The notes under the pieces are model-generated. The model was not told where the DNA came from, searched no databases, and saw only the letters and a program-made list of their open reading frames with translations. The translations under genes were made by a program, and so were the position numbers. This document shows positions 9,757-18,657 of a stretch of DNA of 44,944 nucleotides, piece by piece (position 1 is the first letter of the stretch; the number at the start of each line of letters is the position of its first letter). Source of the DNA: a virus; the IMG/VR virus record IMGVR_UViG_3300008267_000295, positions 42,368 to 87,311 of that record. The stretch is one strand, 5' to 3'.

Positions 9757-12700
9757 TATTCCGCTGAAGTAAACGCACCTTTTGGTCCGAATAGTTTTAT
9801 AAATTTATCAACCGCAGTATTACCCGGTCTCAATCCAAAGTAGAATAAGAATGGTGTAGATAAAATTTGTTTATTACCTGTATAATTTGACTGTGTTGGT
9901 TTTAATATAAAATCAACATCACTATTCCATGATTGTGTTTGCCAATTTCCTGCACTACCCTCTCTTATGTATAAAGTACCTGCTAATGGGTCAAGTGTTG
10001 TACCTGAAGTAATATGTAAAACGGTAAACCCTTCTTCTTGATTGTCATATGCTAAATAAACCGTTGAACCTGTGGTTTCGATATCAAATGAACCGTCATT
10101 AACATCGGCACCAGCAATTGTAAATGTGTTACCTGAATATTCTTTAGTCATTGGGAATAATACATAATTGTGACTTGTATCACCGGTGAACGAATAATTG
10201 TGTGTCATACCCTGCAATCTTTGTGATATTACAGTACCATAATCCCACGACTGATTATAACCTTCACCAAATCCAGGTCCTTTTTTATCCCAATAAAAGA
10301 AAGGAACCAATTGTGATGATTCGGTTAATCTTCCGGGTTCATTTAAACAAACTCTAACTCTATAACCTTCATCGTCTAACACAAAATTTATTGGCATCGG
10401 TCCATTTGTTGTTCCAGTTTGTGATTTAAACAGTTCACTATATTCATCCGGGTCAAGTATTGTTGGATTATATTGACCATAATATCTATTTTGTAAATCA
10501 AACTCTTCAATACCAGCTTCACTATTAATCGATATTAATTGTAACAAATCCCCATTTAACACATCACCCGGAGTATCAAATCCACTATTTTGGAAAAAGT
10601 CTTTATAACTATAATTCGCGTTAGTGTCTAATCTATAATTTATATAAAGACCTAACATTTCTTTAAAACTTTGAAATGATGTTTGTCCTATATTTCTAAC
10701 AACTGAACAATTTGGGTCTAATGATGGGTCAACACAAATTTCTTTAATAAATTCATCTCTTGGACCTAAATCCATAATTGTTGTTGGGTGTCTCAACACA
10801 TAATCACTGTCCCCAACTACTACTTTTTCAAAGTTTCCACTATTAAATCTTGTTGACCTATAGTAAAATCTTTTAACCGCAGTTTCTGAAGTTTTTTCTT
10901 TTACTTTATAATAAACAATATTGTTACAATAATTGGTGCCTCTCACGTTTAAATCAAGTTCTTCCTCATTATCCCATCTAACTCTTGCTTTAAATGGAAA
11001 CATATATAATGAACCCGCCAACCAATTATCAATAAATGAATAATTTGCAACACCTTCACAAAAAAGTTTGTTAACTAATTTTCTTCTTGAGTATTCTGTT
11101 ATTAATTTAAACTGAACATCCCAATTTTTAGTCGACGCCGCAGGTATTACCGTATAAACACCAAATCTAAACTCAGAAAACCCACTGTTGGTGTCACAAG
11201 CATTTGGAGATTTACTACATGGATTTATATTTTCATTCCAAGCGGCTTGACCAACTGCAATTAGATTTGATGCGGTACAACTAGTTCCGACAGTTAACGT
11301 TAAATCATCATAATTGGCTGTGACACCCGTTGCACAATAAGTCCCTTTTACTATCCCACTATCATCATAAATTGTGTTTTGTGATAAACATCCTTCGGGT
11401 AAACCCGCAGAACCAAAACCTTGTGAGGTTGAACCGGTTTGTGGATAAAAATTATCATATATTTCGTATGTGAAGCCTGACCACACATAGTCTTTGGGTA
11501 ATGTTGGGTCATTCCACACCAACCAAGAATTGGCTGTTGCTAAGTCTCTACCAAGTATTCCTGTTGTTGCCCCACAAGTATATGTTCTATATAATAAATT
11601 ATAGCTTGAACCTGTTGTTAATCCTGTTAATAGATTTGCATCTATTGTTGTCGCATCTGAATGTGGTAAATAAGAAATTACTTTTATATAATATTGTCTA
11701 AGTGGGTCAATACTAATATTTGAAACTATTGTCGGTAAAGATTGTCCATATGTGTAACCAGAATAATAATACGATGTATAACCACTAGATGGTGATTCAC
11801 TTAAAAAATATTCTCTTTCTGTTGGGTCGTAATCACAAATAAAAGTTTCGGTGACAGTTTGATTACACGAACCAACGTTAGTTGCCGTATTAGTTCCTGA
11901 AACTAATGATAATGAACCACTTCTTAAACACACACCACTAACGGGAGAACCACTCCATACAATCGATAAATTCGTAAGAACATTTGTTGAACAATCACGA
12001 TATTGATAAACTGTGGTACCAGATGCTGGTGGTGTTGCAAAATTATATGTATCACACTCAACAGTTAGTGTTAGTTTATCTCTAACCGCAGTTCCTGAAC
12101 CCACTTTTTGATATAGTAAAGATGGGTCACTAGATGTTGTAATATTTTCATTATTAACTGTAATTTCATCACAAGACTCACATTCAGGATAAACCACCGT
12201 ACTTAAACGTACTGTACCTAATGCTTGTAGTGGTTCAATTATTGTTCTGTCCCATGATTCAAATGGTGCCCAATAAAACGTCCAACCTAAAATATTCCAA
12301 GGACCTATCCTAACATATTGATAAATTAATTGGAACGGAAATATAATTACTTGAACCGCACCAACAAAAGCTTTGTAGATTACTCTTTCAAAGGCATTGA
12401 TAATAATTGCAAGTAAAATACCAAAACTAAATCTCCTCCACGCGTAATTTATCGGTGGTGTAACCACACTTGATTCGCAATCCTCTTCTTCTTTTGGTGA
12501 AATGTCTTTAATCCCAACATAGTTGTCTTTACCCCCTTTAAAGTGGCTACCCATATAGGATGATAAAGTATAAACTTTGTTATATGTAAATCTATAGAAA
12601 TAGTCTTCAGGAAAATAACTTCCATAAACTTGATTAAAAATTACTGATGTTGTCGTTGATTGTGTAGGGTAATCGTCCCAATTTAATGAGAATGCATATG

Positions 12701-13046
12701 ATGCGTCAATGTCATTACTATATTCTCTAATATTTGGTACTAAATAACTACCAACATATCTTACCCTACCTAATGTTTGATTTTTTCCTGAAATTCTAAA
12801 TCTATAACACGATGATGTTGGAATACCCTTGTTTGGGTCGCTAGTTATTTCATTTTCACCAAATTCATTGGTGAAAACATAATCCATATTCATCGGTAAT
12901 GGAATCACAAACGACCCATCTTCATCAATATCTTCTTGAAATTCATATCTCTCAAGAACAGGTCTACCATTAAGGTCTTTTACAGATGTGAATCTTAATA
13001 TCTCAACATCAGCTGCAAATGTTGTTAGGTCACATTTTCTACCCAT
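9756..13046 (-). CDS. Giant tail/baseplate protein, C-terminal part of a frameshifted gene
   Basis: From its first ATG this frame gives 1096 residues (MGRKCDLTTFAADVEILRF), but it is open further upstream to 13193 and reads NEIGITRTDFDL...VKVQPKAYLLGSIY...KNTVNKNCRP before the ATG. That is coherent protein sequence, so this is the continuation of the 13136-13792 gene in the -1 frame. Residues 206-262 hold a long hydrophobic stretch (FSFGILLAIIINAF ... AVQVIIFPFQLIYQY), unusual for a baseplate protein. The middle is Cys- and Thr/Ser-rich with Ig-like strands. The end (FYFGLRPGNTAVDKFIKLFG) looks like a conserved C-terminus. Probable virion structural protein; exact role unknown. Confidence 0.7.
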   Translation of the reverse strand: MGRKCDLTTFAADVEILRFTSVKDLNGRPVLERYEFQEDIDEDGSFVIPLPMNMDYVFTNEFGENEITSDPNKGIPTSSCYRFRISGKNQTLGRVRYVGSYLVPNIREYSNDIDASYAFSLNWDDYPTQSTTTSVIFNQVYGSYFPEDYFYRFTYNKVYTLSSYMGSHFKGGKDNYVGIKDISPKEEEDCESSVVTPPINYAWRRFSFGILLAIIINAFERVIYKAFVGAVQVIIFPFQLIYQYVRIGPWNILGWTFYWAPFESWDRTIIEPLQALGTVRLSTVVYPECESCDEITVNNENITTSSDPSLLYQKVGSGTAVRDKLTLTVECDTYNFATPPASGTTVYQYRDCSTNVLTNLSIVWSGSPVSGVCLRSGSLSLVSGTNTATNVGSCNQTVTETFICDYDPTEREYFLSESPSSGYTSYYYSGYTYGQSLPTIVSNISIDPLRQYYIKVISYLPHSDATTIDANLLTGLTTGSSYNLLYRTYTCGATTGILGRDLATANSWLVWNDPTLPKDYVWSGFTYEIYDNFYPQTGSTSQGFGSAGLPEGCLSQNTIYDDSGIVKGTYCATGVTANYDDLTLTVGTSCTASNLIAVGQAAWNENINPCSKSPNACDTNSGFSEFRFGVYTVIPAASTKNWDVQFKLITEYSRRKLVNKLFCEGVANYSFIDNWLAGSLYMFPFKARVRWDNEEELDLNVRGTNYCNNIVYYKVKEKTSETAVKRFYYRSTRFNSGNFEKVVVGDSDYVLRHPTTIMDLGPRDEFIKEICVDPSLDPNCSVVRNIGQTSFQSFKEMLGLYINYRLDTNANYSYKDFFQNSGFDTPGDVLNGDLLQLISINSEAGIEEFDLQNRYYGQYNPTILDPDEYSELFKSQTGTTNGPMPINFVLDDEGYRVRVCLNEPGRLTESSQLVPFFYWDKKGPGFGEGYNQSWDYGTVISQRLQGMTHNYSFTGDTSHNYVLFPMTKEYSGNTFTIAGADVNDGSFDIETTGSTVYLAYDNQEEGFTVLHITSGTTLDPLAGTLYIREGSAGNWQTQSWNSDVDFILKPTQSNYTGNKQILSTPFLFYFGLRPGNTAVDKFIKLFGPKGAFTSAE

Positions 13047-13135
13047 TGCAGATTGTGGTCTACAATTTTTATTTACTGTGTTTTTTCCTTGGTCGGAATA
13101 AATAGAACCTAAAAGATATGCTTTTGGTTGAACTT

Positions 13136-13792
13136 TTACCCCCCTACTAGATAAATCAAAGTCTGTTCTTGTAATTCCAATTTCATTGATGACTTATATG
13201 AAAAAGAGTTTTTAAATTTATCAACACCTAAACCTTGTCTAATGAAATCGTCGGGTCTTAATGAGAAACACCCAATGTCAGATAAATCAACATCCACATG
13301 AATTGTTTGATTTCCAACCGGTACACCCCAAATCATGAAGTCGCCAGCATCATTAGTTTTAACAGTATACTTATAATATTTTTCGTAAACTTCTAATATT
13401 TCTTCTCTTGTGAGAATATCTTTTTGGTCGGGAAATGTTCCTGTGGGTTCGTGACCTCCATGTTGTTTTCTTGAAGGTAATAAATTATATCTATAACCTT
13501 CTTCATTTCTGTCGTCAACCGTGGTAAATGGGTAAAGAGTTGAAATCACCGGGTCATTTGAATCTTCTTCAGTGATTGGTATGAAAATAGACACTCTAGC
13601 GTTTGGAATACCAAAACCATTGTTTACAAGTATTCTACCACAAACGACACCGTAGTCAGAGCACATTGAGGAGTACGCCTCAGTTTGCGTAAACTTTAAA
13701 GAAAGTATCTCCAAGAGGTCAAAGTCGTTTTTTAACTCAACAACAACCTTTTGGTCTTTACCGATATTTGTGGAAATTCTATGTTTTTGCAT
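13136..13792 (-). CDS. N-terminal part of the giant tail protein, frame broken near 13185-13193
   Basis: This frame encodes 218 residues (MQKHRISTNIGKDQKVVVE). Residues about 48-170 look like a carboxypeptidase-regulatory-like beta-sandwich: CGRILVNNGFGIPNARVSI followed later by TNDAGDFMIWGVPVGNQTI. After about residue 202 the sequence (MKLELQEQTLIYLVGG) looks like noise read past a frame change, because the -1 frame carries the sensible continuation NEIGITRTDFDL. The join must fall between the -1-frame stop at 13194-13196 and this frame's stop at 13136-13138. Whether this is a real mutation, recoding, or a small assembly deletion cannot be told from the sequence. The joined product would be about 1345 residues. 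Confidence 0.7.
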   Translation of the reverse strand: MQKHRISTNIGKDQKVVVELKNDFDLLEILSLKFTQTEAYSSMCSDYGVVCGRILVNNGFGIPNARVSIFIPITEEDSNDPVISTLYPFTTVDDRNEEGYRYNLLPSRKQHGGHEPTGTFPDQKDILTREEILEVYEKYYKYTVKTNDAGDFMIWGVPVGNQTIHVDVDLSDIGCFSLRPDDFIRQGLGVDKFKNSFSYKSSMKLELQEQTLIYLVGG

Positions 13793-13799
13793 TCTTCTA

Positions 13800-13807
13800 T
13801 ATAAATA
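13800..13807 (-). promoter_or_regulatory. TATTTATA motif before the giant tail gene
   Basis: Sense-strand TATTTATA, inside the small palindrome TTCTATTTATATAGAA, lies 7 bases before the ATG at 13792 and after the gp6 stop. It belongs to the recurrent motif set seen before structural genes. Confidence 0.4.
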
Positions 13808-13846
13808 GAAAATTATAGTTTTCCAGAATAATAAATAAAAATTAAA

Positions 13847-15679
13847 TTAGAATGTAGTTGTTCCTAAAGTTTTAACCCTAACTTTTATATCTTTTTCAGG
13901 AAATCTTATTTGATATATTTGATTAGACTTCATGAAAATTGTCATATCCGATTGGGCAATTTCTTTGGTTTCATCATTAACATATGACTGAGCAACTTCC
14001 GCGGATGAATATTCACCACCGATATTATTGAAAGCTCTAACATCAACCGCGTTTACTACACCATTAACATCACCAATTATTCTGTATAGGTCACCAACAA
14101 ATAGTGGGTCACCCATTTTTCTTTTATCAATTGAGAAGTAACTTACAATATCTTCTATTATTGTTCTAATAATTTCGGTTTGATTACCATTCTTGTCAAT
14201 AACCACATCAACCTCAAGTGTTAAGTCGATAACTTCACCACTTTCAATTTCCAAGAAGTCATTAACCATTCGATATTCCGAAAGATATGTTAATATGTTG
14301 TTTTTTAAGGTGTTTGAAACTGTATCGATTAGGTTACCGTTTTCATCATAAGACAACAATTCAATTTTTATCTTATTATCCTCTTCCATAACGTTAACCT
14401 TTGCAGGTGCACCATATGTTGATGGCATTGTTTCAATTAATGATTTATAATCATTTAACGTCACCGCTCTATTTTGTGCAGCAAAATTATATGCTATCAT
14501 ATTTCGAACCTCTTCGATTGTTGGTTGGTCTGAACCACCTACAGCCGGAGTAATATTGGTCACAGTTAATGAGTTCTGTACTTGTGTATTTGTCGACGCG
14601 TTTGGTCCTGTAATTACAAAATCCACATCGTCAACACTAGTAATAACATTGATACCTAAATTACTATCTCTACCACCACCAATTCTATATTTTACAAAAA
14701 GAGTTGTATTTGGTTTTGGTAATGAACCTAATGATAAATTATTTAGATACGTACCTAAACTAACTCTCATAGTTCCATTATTAAAATTATCTAAGTTGTC
14801 AAGTGGATTAACATTACCTGAACCAAAGGTTATTGAGAAATAATTTTCGGGGGTATATTCTGTTACAAATTTATTCGATACAGGTACATATGTTCCCGAA
14901 ATGAAATTATCTGCGTCTGACGCTGTTGTTGGGTCAGGAACGAATACTTTATCCTGTATTAAAGTTTTTACTTCATACCATTTGTTTGTTGAATTTAAAA
15001 ACTCAGAATTCGTTGGATTACCAGCAAAACTTGTACCTTCTTTATGGATTATCGATGTGACACCTAATATGTTTTGCTCAGGTAAAAATAATTTTAAAAA
15101 TGGTCTTTGGTCTGTCTCAGTAATTACTCTTCTGTAAATTCTTGTAACACCATTAACAACCGCCTCTCTTTTAACAATCGAATAAGATATCAATCTATTA
15201 TTACCATCAAAATTTGGTATTTTTAATCTATTTGGTTCCCCTCTACTATTAAATGGATTAGCAAAATCTATATCCTCAATTGTTTCAAATACTTGACCAC
15301 CACCTGATACTTGAGCACCAGCTATAATAGTTCCAAGGTATCTTTCATCTTCTTTGTCACCTCTTACAGGTACTTGGATGGTGAAGTCACATAAACTAAC
15401 AGATGGTCTATTACCCGGTATTTTAAAACCGTATGTTTTTGCTATGTGATAAAGTGATTGTCTTTGTTGAGCAAAATCCAACATAGTTTCTTGCCAAACT
15501 CTATCAATATGAAAATGTAAATTATCCGCAACCGCGGCGTTTAAATCTAACAATACAGAATATATTGATGCATCGTTAGTATTTTTAACTAAATCGGGAT
15601 AATACTCTCTTGTTAAATTAACAAGCTCTTGTCTTAAACTTGCAAAATCCCTAACCGCGTATGATATTTTTTTACTCAT
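13847..15679 (-). CDS. 6: Baseplate wedge protein gp6-like (baseplate J family)
   Basis: A 610-residue protein starting MSKKISYAVRDFASLRQELV. The N-terminal pattern RDFASLRQELVNLTREYYPD followed by DASIYSVLLDLNAAVADNLHFHIDR is typical of the gp6 / baseplate J family, in which this region packs at the wedge core. T4 gp6 is of similar size (about 660 residues). Later segments (YNFAAQNRAVTLNDYKSLIETMPSTYG) match the conserved core that handles wedge dimerisation. It lies directly downstream of gp25, the usual neighbour, with only one base between stop and start. Together with gp25 and gp53 it should form the inner wedge ring triggered on contraction. Confidence 0.88.
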   Translation of the reverse strand: MSKKISYAVRDFASLRQELVNLTREYYPDLVKNTNDASIYSVLLDLNAAVADNLHFHIDRVWQETMLDFAQQRQSLYHIAKTYGFKIPGNRPSVSLCDFTIQVPVRGDKEDERYLGTIIAGAQVSGGGQVFETIEDIDFANPFNSRGEPNRLKIPNFDGNNRLISYSIVKREAVVNGVTRIYRRVITETDQRPFLKLFLPEQNILGVTSIIHKEGTSFAGNPTNSEFLNSTNKWYEVKTLIQDKVFVPDPTTASDADNFISGTYVPVSNKFVTEYTPENYFSITFGSGNVNPLDNLDNFNNGTMRVSLGTYLNNLSLGSLPKPNTTLFVKYRIGGGRDSNLGINVITSVDDVDFVITGPNASTNTQVQNSLTVTNITPAVGGSDQPTIEEVRNMIAYNFAAQNRAVTLNDYKSLIETMPSTYGAPAKVNVMEEDNKIKIELLSYDENGNLIDTVSNTLKNNILTYLSEYRMVNDFLEIESGEVIDLTLEVDVVIDKNGNQTEIIRTIIEDIVSYFSIDKRKMGDPLFVGDLYRIIGDVNGVVNAVDVRAFNNIGGEYSSAEVAQSYVNDETKEIAQSDMTIFMKSNQIYQIRFPEKDIKVRVKTLGTTTF

Positions 15680-15680
15680 G

Positions 15681-16133
15681 TTATATATTAATAATTATAA
15701 AATCGGAAGAAACAAATGGTTCATTATTTATGTCATAATCAATCCTAACCTTAGCGGTGTAAGGTTTAGTTGAATAATCTGAAACTCTAAATAACCTCGA
15801 ATCTTCGTCTTCCTGTGGACTCACTGGTTCTTCAGGGTCTTGGTCTGCAGCGGTAACTGTTATTGATTTTATTTCCAAGTTTGGTATGTAAGTACTAACT
15901 GAAGTTCGTATTTCATCTTCAATTTGTCCCCACGTAATTGCATCATTTGGTTCAAAAATAAATTCATATAATCGAGTACCAAAATCAGGGAGATAATATC
16001 TTGAACCTTTTCTTGTTAATAACAAATGAATAAGGTTAGCTCTAATCTCTCTCTCGGGAGTTTCAGTCATCACTAAAAAATCACCTTTCTGACTAATTCT
16101 AAAAGGAAAATCTATACCATACGTTACAGCCAT
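15681..16133 (-). CDS. 25: Baseplate wedge protein gp25-like
   Basis: A 150-residue protein starting MAVTYGIDFPFRISQKGD. The GIDFPF start, the helix with EIRANLIHLLLTRKGSRYYLPDFG, and RLYEFIFEPND are hallmarks of the gpW/gp25 family, the lysozyme-related wedge subunit that connects the sheath end to the baseplate. T4 gp25 is about 132 residues; the extra length here is an acidic insert (DQDPEEPVSPQEDEDS) near residues 98-113. It is the first gene of the wedge cascade, after a strong terminator and an ATATTTAT motif. Confidence 0.9.
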   Translation of the reverse strand: MAVTYGIDFPFRISQKGDFLVMTETPEREIRANLIHLLLTRKGSRYYLPDFGTRLYEFIFEPNDAITWGQIEDEIRTSVSTYIPNLEIKSITVTAADQDPEEPVSPQEDEDSRLFRVSDYSTKPYTAKVRIDYDINNEPFVSSDFIIINI

Positions 16134-16137
16134 ACTA

Positions 16138-16145
16138 ATAAATAT
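16138..16145 (-). promoter_or_regulatory. ATATTTAT motif before gp25
   Basis: Sense ATATTTAT ends 4 bases before the gp25 ATG. Related TATTTATT words lie just upstream, between here and the terminator at 16171-16198. A cluster of such words after a terminator and before the first wedge gene favours a late promoter, although the very short spacing to the ATG is odd. Confidence 0.4.
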
Positions 16146-16170
16146 AATGAAACAATAAATACTAATAAAT

Positions 16171-16198
16171 AAAAAATCCCGACTTTTCAGTCGGGATT
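16171..16198 (-). terminator. Intrinsic terminator after the nrdA operon
   Basis: A perfect 9-base inverted repeat (AATCCCGAC at 16175-16183 and GTCGGGATT at 16190-16198) with a 6-base loop is followed in the minus direction by a run of T. It closes the replication/nucleotide operon before the gp25 wedge genes. Confidence 0.85.
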
Positions 16199-16208
16199 CA
16201 CATATATT

Positions 16209-16291
16209 ATTTGACTTTCGCCCCCTGTATAGTCAAATGATTGGATGCTTGCGGTCGGCCGCGAACCATTAAGGGAGCCACCCACTTGTAT
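16209..16291 (-). ncRNA. Candidate structured 3' RNA with a pseudoknot after nrdA
   Basis: Between the nrdA stop and the terminator lies a visibly GC-rich island in an AT-rich genome. In the minus-strand RNA, GUUCGCGG/CCGCAAGC (16247-16266) forms a hairpin with a CCGA loop and one C-A mismatch. An 8-base stem (16209-16216 with 16231-16238) has a 14-base loop whose AGGGGGC (16220-16226) can pair with the upstream GCUCCCU (16272-16278). GGGUG (16279-16283) can pair with CAUCC (16243-16247). One pair is G-U in the minus RNA but C-A in the plus RNA, which favours the minus strand. I recognise no known riboswitch or ribozyme core. Function unknown: 3'-UTR element, processed small RNA or intron remnant are all possible. 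Confidence 0.5.
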
Positions 16292-18142
16292 TTATGAACC
16301 ACATCCCTCACACTCAAATGGTGAATCGGATGGTCTTGACATCATGACCATTTCAACCAATTTTTCCTCATCATTATTAATATGATTAGTATTTGGGATT
16401 TCTTGTGTTTCATTTATAGGTTTGGCGGTTGATGTGTCAATACCTAAACCTTTAAGTGGGTCGACTGCTGACCTAGTTCTTAAATAGTACATACCGGTTT
16501 TCAAACCAAGTTTCCAACCATATAAGTGAGCCGCCAATACTTTTGTTTTATTTGCATTACCAATAAAGAGATTTAATGACTGAGATTGGTCAATATATAT
16601 CGACCTATTTGCTGCCATTGTTAATATTCTCTTTTGTGACATTTCCCAAACCGTTTTATAAATTTCTTTTACATCAACAGGTATTTCGGGAATGTTTTGT
16701 ACTGAACCATTTTCAATAATTAATTTTTTTCTTATTTCATCTGACCATAGACCTCTTTTAAGTAATTCATCAACTAAGTGTTTGTTAATTACAATAAACT
16801 CACCACCCAAGGTTCTTCTTGAATATAAGTTTGATGTAAATGGTTCAAACGCTTCATTATTTCCTAAAATTTGTGCGGTAGATGCTGTGGGCATTGGTGC
16901 AACTAATAATGAATTTCTTACACCATGTTTTACCACTTCTTTTCTTAATGATTCCCAATCCCAACGACCACTTGTGTCTTTATCTGTTTTACCCCACAAT
17001 TCATATTGGAATATACCTTTAGATAATGGAGAACCTTCAAATGTTGAGTAATGTCCTTGTTCTTTGGCTAAATCTTTAGATGAACTTAACGCCGCAAAAT
17101 AAATTGTTTCAAAGATTTCGGTTTGTAACTTATCAGCATCTTCACTTTCAAATGGTAATCTCAACATACAAAAAATATCGGCTAAACCTTGAATACCTAA
17201 ACCAATAGGTCTATGTCTCATGTTTGAAAGTTCGGTTTCTTTTGTTGGGTAGAAATTCAAATCAATTACATTGTTCAAGTTTTTAACAACTTGGTAAACA
17301 TACTCATAAAGTAATTCATGATTGAACTCATTATTTAAGATGTATTTTGGTAACGCAATTGATGCTAAATTACAAACCGCTTGTTCCTCTTCATTTGAGT
17401 ATTCAATAATTTCAGTACATAAATTAGATGATTTAATTGTGCCCAAATTCTTTTGATTTGACTTGTAGTTTGCAGCATCTTTATACAACATATAGGGAGT
17501 TCCCGTCTCAATTTGAGATGTTAATATCGCATCCATCAATTTTCTAGCTTTAACCACTTTTCTTCCTCTACCTTCTTGTTCATATTTTTCATATAACTCA
17601 GTAAATTCTTGTGTGAATTTATATGGGTCGTCGTAAACATCGGATAATCCAGGTGCTTCGTCAGGTGAAAATAATGTCCAATCACTATCCTCTTCAACAC
17701 GTTTCATAAATAAATCAGGAACCCACATCGCTAAGAATAAATCTCTTGCTCTCATTTCTTCCTTTCCATGGTTTTTTCTTAAATCAATGAATTCAAACAC
17801 ATCTGAATGCCATGGTTCAAGATACACAGCAAAAGAACCTTTTCTTTTACCTCCTTGGTTAATCCAACGTGCAACTTCATTATATGTTTTCATCATTGGG
17901 AGTAAACCATCGGATTCTCCACCTGTACCTTTAATGTATGAACCCTTAGCTCTTACATTATGAACATGTAATCCAATACCTCCAGCCCATTTTGAAATCT
18001 TTGCAACATCTTTTATGGTATCAAATAAACCGTCAATATCGTCTCCTTTATTTCCAATTAGGAAACATGAAGACATTTGTGGTCTACGAGTACCAGCGTT
18101 AAATAAGGTTGGTGTTGCATGTGTGTAAAAATGTTGAGACAA
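16292..18142 (-). CDS. nrdA: Ribonucleotide reductase class Ia large subunit, C-terminal piece
   Basis: This frame carries the catalytic barrel of NrdA, 616 residues counted from a TTG at 18140-18142 ([17 protein letters not shown]). Visible are the redox cysteine C26 (MSSCFLIG), the active-site SNLCTEI with N240, C242 and E244, the second redox cysteine C257 (AVCNLAS), the radical-transfer [12 protein letters not shown] and the C-terminal CEGCGS. The sequence is of the eukaryote-like class Ia type. No ATG is in frame before residue 23; homology continues a few codons upstream (LRIYDD) until a stop. The ATP cone is in the separate 18157-18645 frame, and about 27 conserved residues between the pieces are missing. 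A functional genes-in-pieces enzyme, a decayed gene or an assembly gap are all possible. Confidence 0.85.
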   Translation of the reverse strand: MSQHFYTHATPTLFNAGTRRPQMSSCFLIGNKGDDIDGLFDTIKDVAKISKWAGGIGLHVHNVRAKGSYIKGTGGESDGLLPMMKTYNEVARWINQGGKRKGSFAVYLEPWHSDVFEFIDLRKNHGKEEMRARDLFLAMWVPDLFMKRVEEDSDWTLFSPDEAPGLSDVYDDPYKFTQEFTELYEKYEQEGRGRKVVKARKLMDAILTSQIETGTPYMLYKDAANYKSNQKNLGTIKSSNLCTEIIEYSNEEEQAVCNLASIALPKYILNNEFNHELLYEYVYQVVKNLNNVIDLNFYPTKETELSNMRHRPIGLGIQGLADIFCMLRLPFESEDADKLQTEIFETIYFAALSSSKDLAKEQGHYSTFEGSPLSKGIFQYELWGKTDKDTSGRWDWESLRKEVVKHGVRNSLLVAPMPTASTAQILGNNEAFEPFTSNLYSRRTLGGEFIVINKHLVDELLKRGLWSDEIRKKLIIENGSVQNIPEIPVDVKEIYKTVWEMSQKRILTMAANRSIYIDQSQSLNLFIGNANKTKVLAAHLYGWKLGLKTGMYYLRTRSAVDPLKGLGIDTSTAKPINETQEIPNTNHINNDEEKLVEMVMMSRPSDSPFECEGCGS

Positions 18143-18156
18143 ATCATCATAAATTC

Positions 18157-18645
18157 TTAATGTTTACCAACCTTTAAAAGGTATGAACGTTCTAAAGTTT
18201 TAAAACCAAAATAATCAAAATCTAAATCTCTTTCTTGTCTAACCGCACCATCTAACGCCTCTTTATTTTGTTGAACAAATTGAAAAACCTCATCAGATAT
18301 TAATGTAGATTCTTTTCCTGTTTTTGGTTCAATAAAAGAATATAACTCTTTAATTGCTTGTGAGAATTTTTTTGGTGTGGTTTTATGTAAATTCGAGACC
18401 GCTAGTCTTCCCGCTAATTTTGCATAATCAGAATGACTGGTTACTAATGATGCCGCGGTTTCTGCTGCCAATACATCCAACTCGGTCGTTGTGATACCGT
18501 CATAGATACCTTGTGTAACTTTCAATGTGATTAAAGTTGGGTCAATATATTCAGTGTTTAAATCATCACAGAAATTTTGTATCCTTCTTGTAATCTTATC
18601 ATATCTCATCTCCTCAAAGGAACCGTCTCTTTTTTTTACTTTCAT
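18157..18645 (-). CDS. nrdA: Ribonucleotide reductase class Ia large subunit, N-terminal (ATP-cone) piece
   Basis: These 162 residues hold the ATP-cone allosteric domain ([20 protein letters not shown] ... [18 protein letters not shown]) and the start of the alpha domain, ending [17 protein letters not shown]. In intact homologues ERSYLLK is followed by about 27 residues (the ERPQHM region) before the segment that opens the next frame. Here the frame stops in TAA 14 bases before the TTG of the catalytic piece. The gene follows nrdB by 12 bases in the same operon. The ATP cone normally binds ATP or dATP to set overall activity; whether it still pairs with the catalytic piece is open. Confidence 0.85.
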   Translation of the reverse strand: MKVKKRDGSFEEMRYDKITRRIQNFCDDLNTEYIDPTLITLKVTQGIYDGITTTELDVLAAETAASLVTSHSDYAKLAGRLAVSNLHKTTPKKFSQAIKELYSFIEPKTGKESTLISDEVFQFVQQNKEALDGAVRQERDLDFDYFGFKTLERSYLLKVGKH

Positions 18646-18657
18646 TTCTTTAATTAA

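Noticed and set aside
16209-16291. Known ribozymes or riboswitches (hammerhead, HDV-like, pistol, twister, preQ1) or a tRNA
   Set aside because: Required core sequences or topology are missing on both strands; no tRNA cloverleaf or T-loop is present.
16692-17051. Plus-strand open frame inside nrdA
   Set aside because: Antisense shadow of a strongly conserved enzyme gene.
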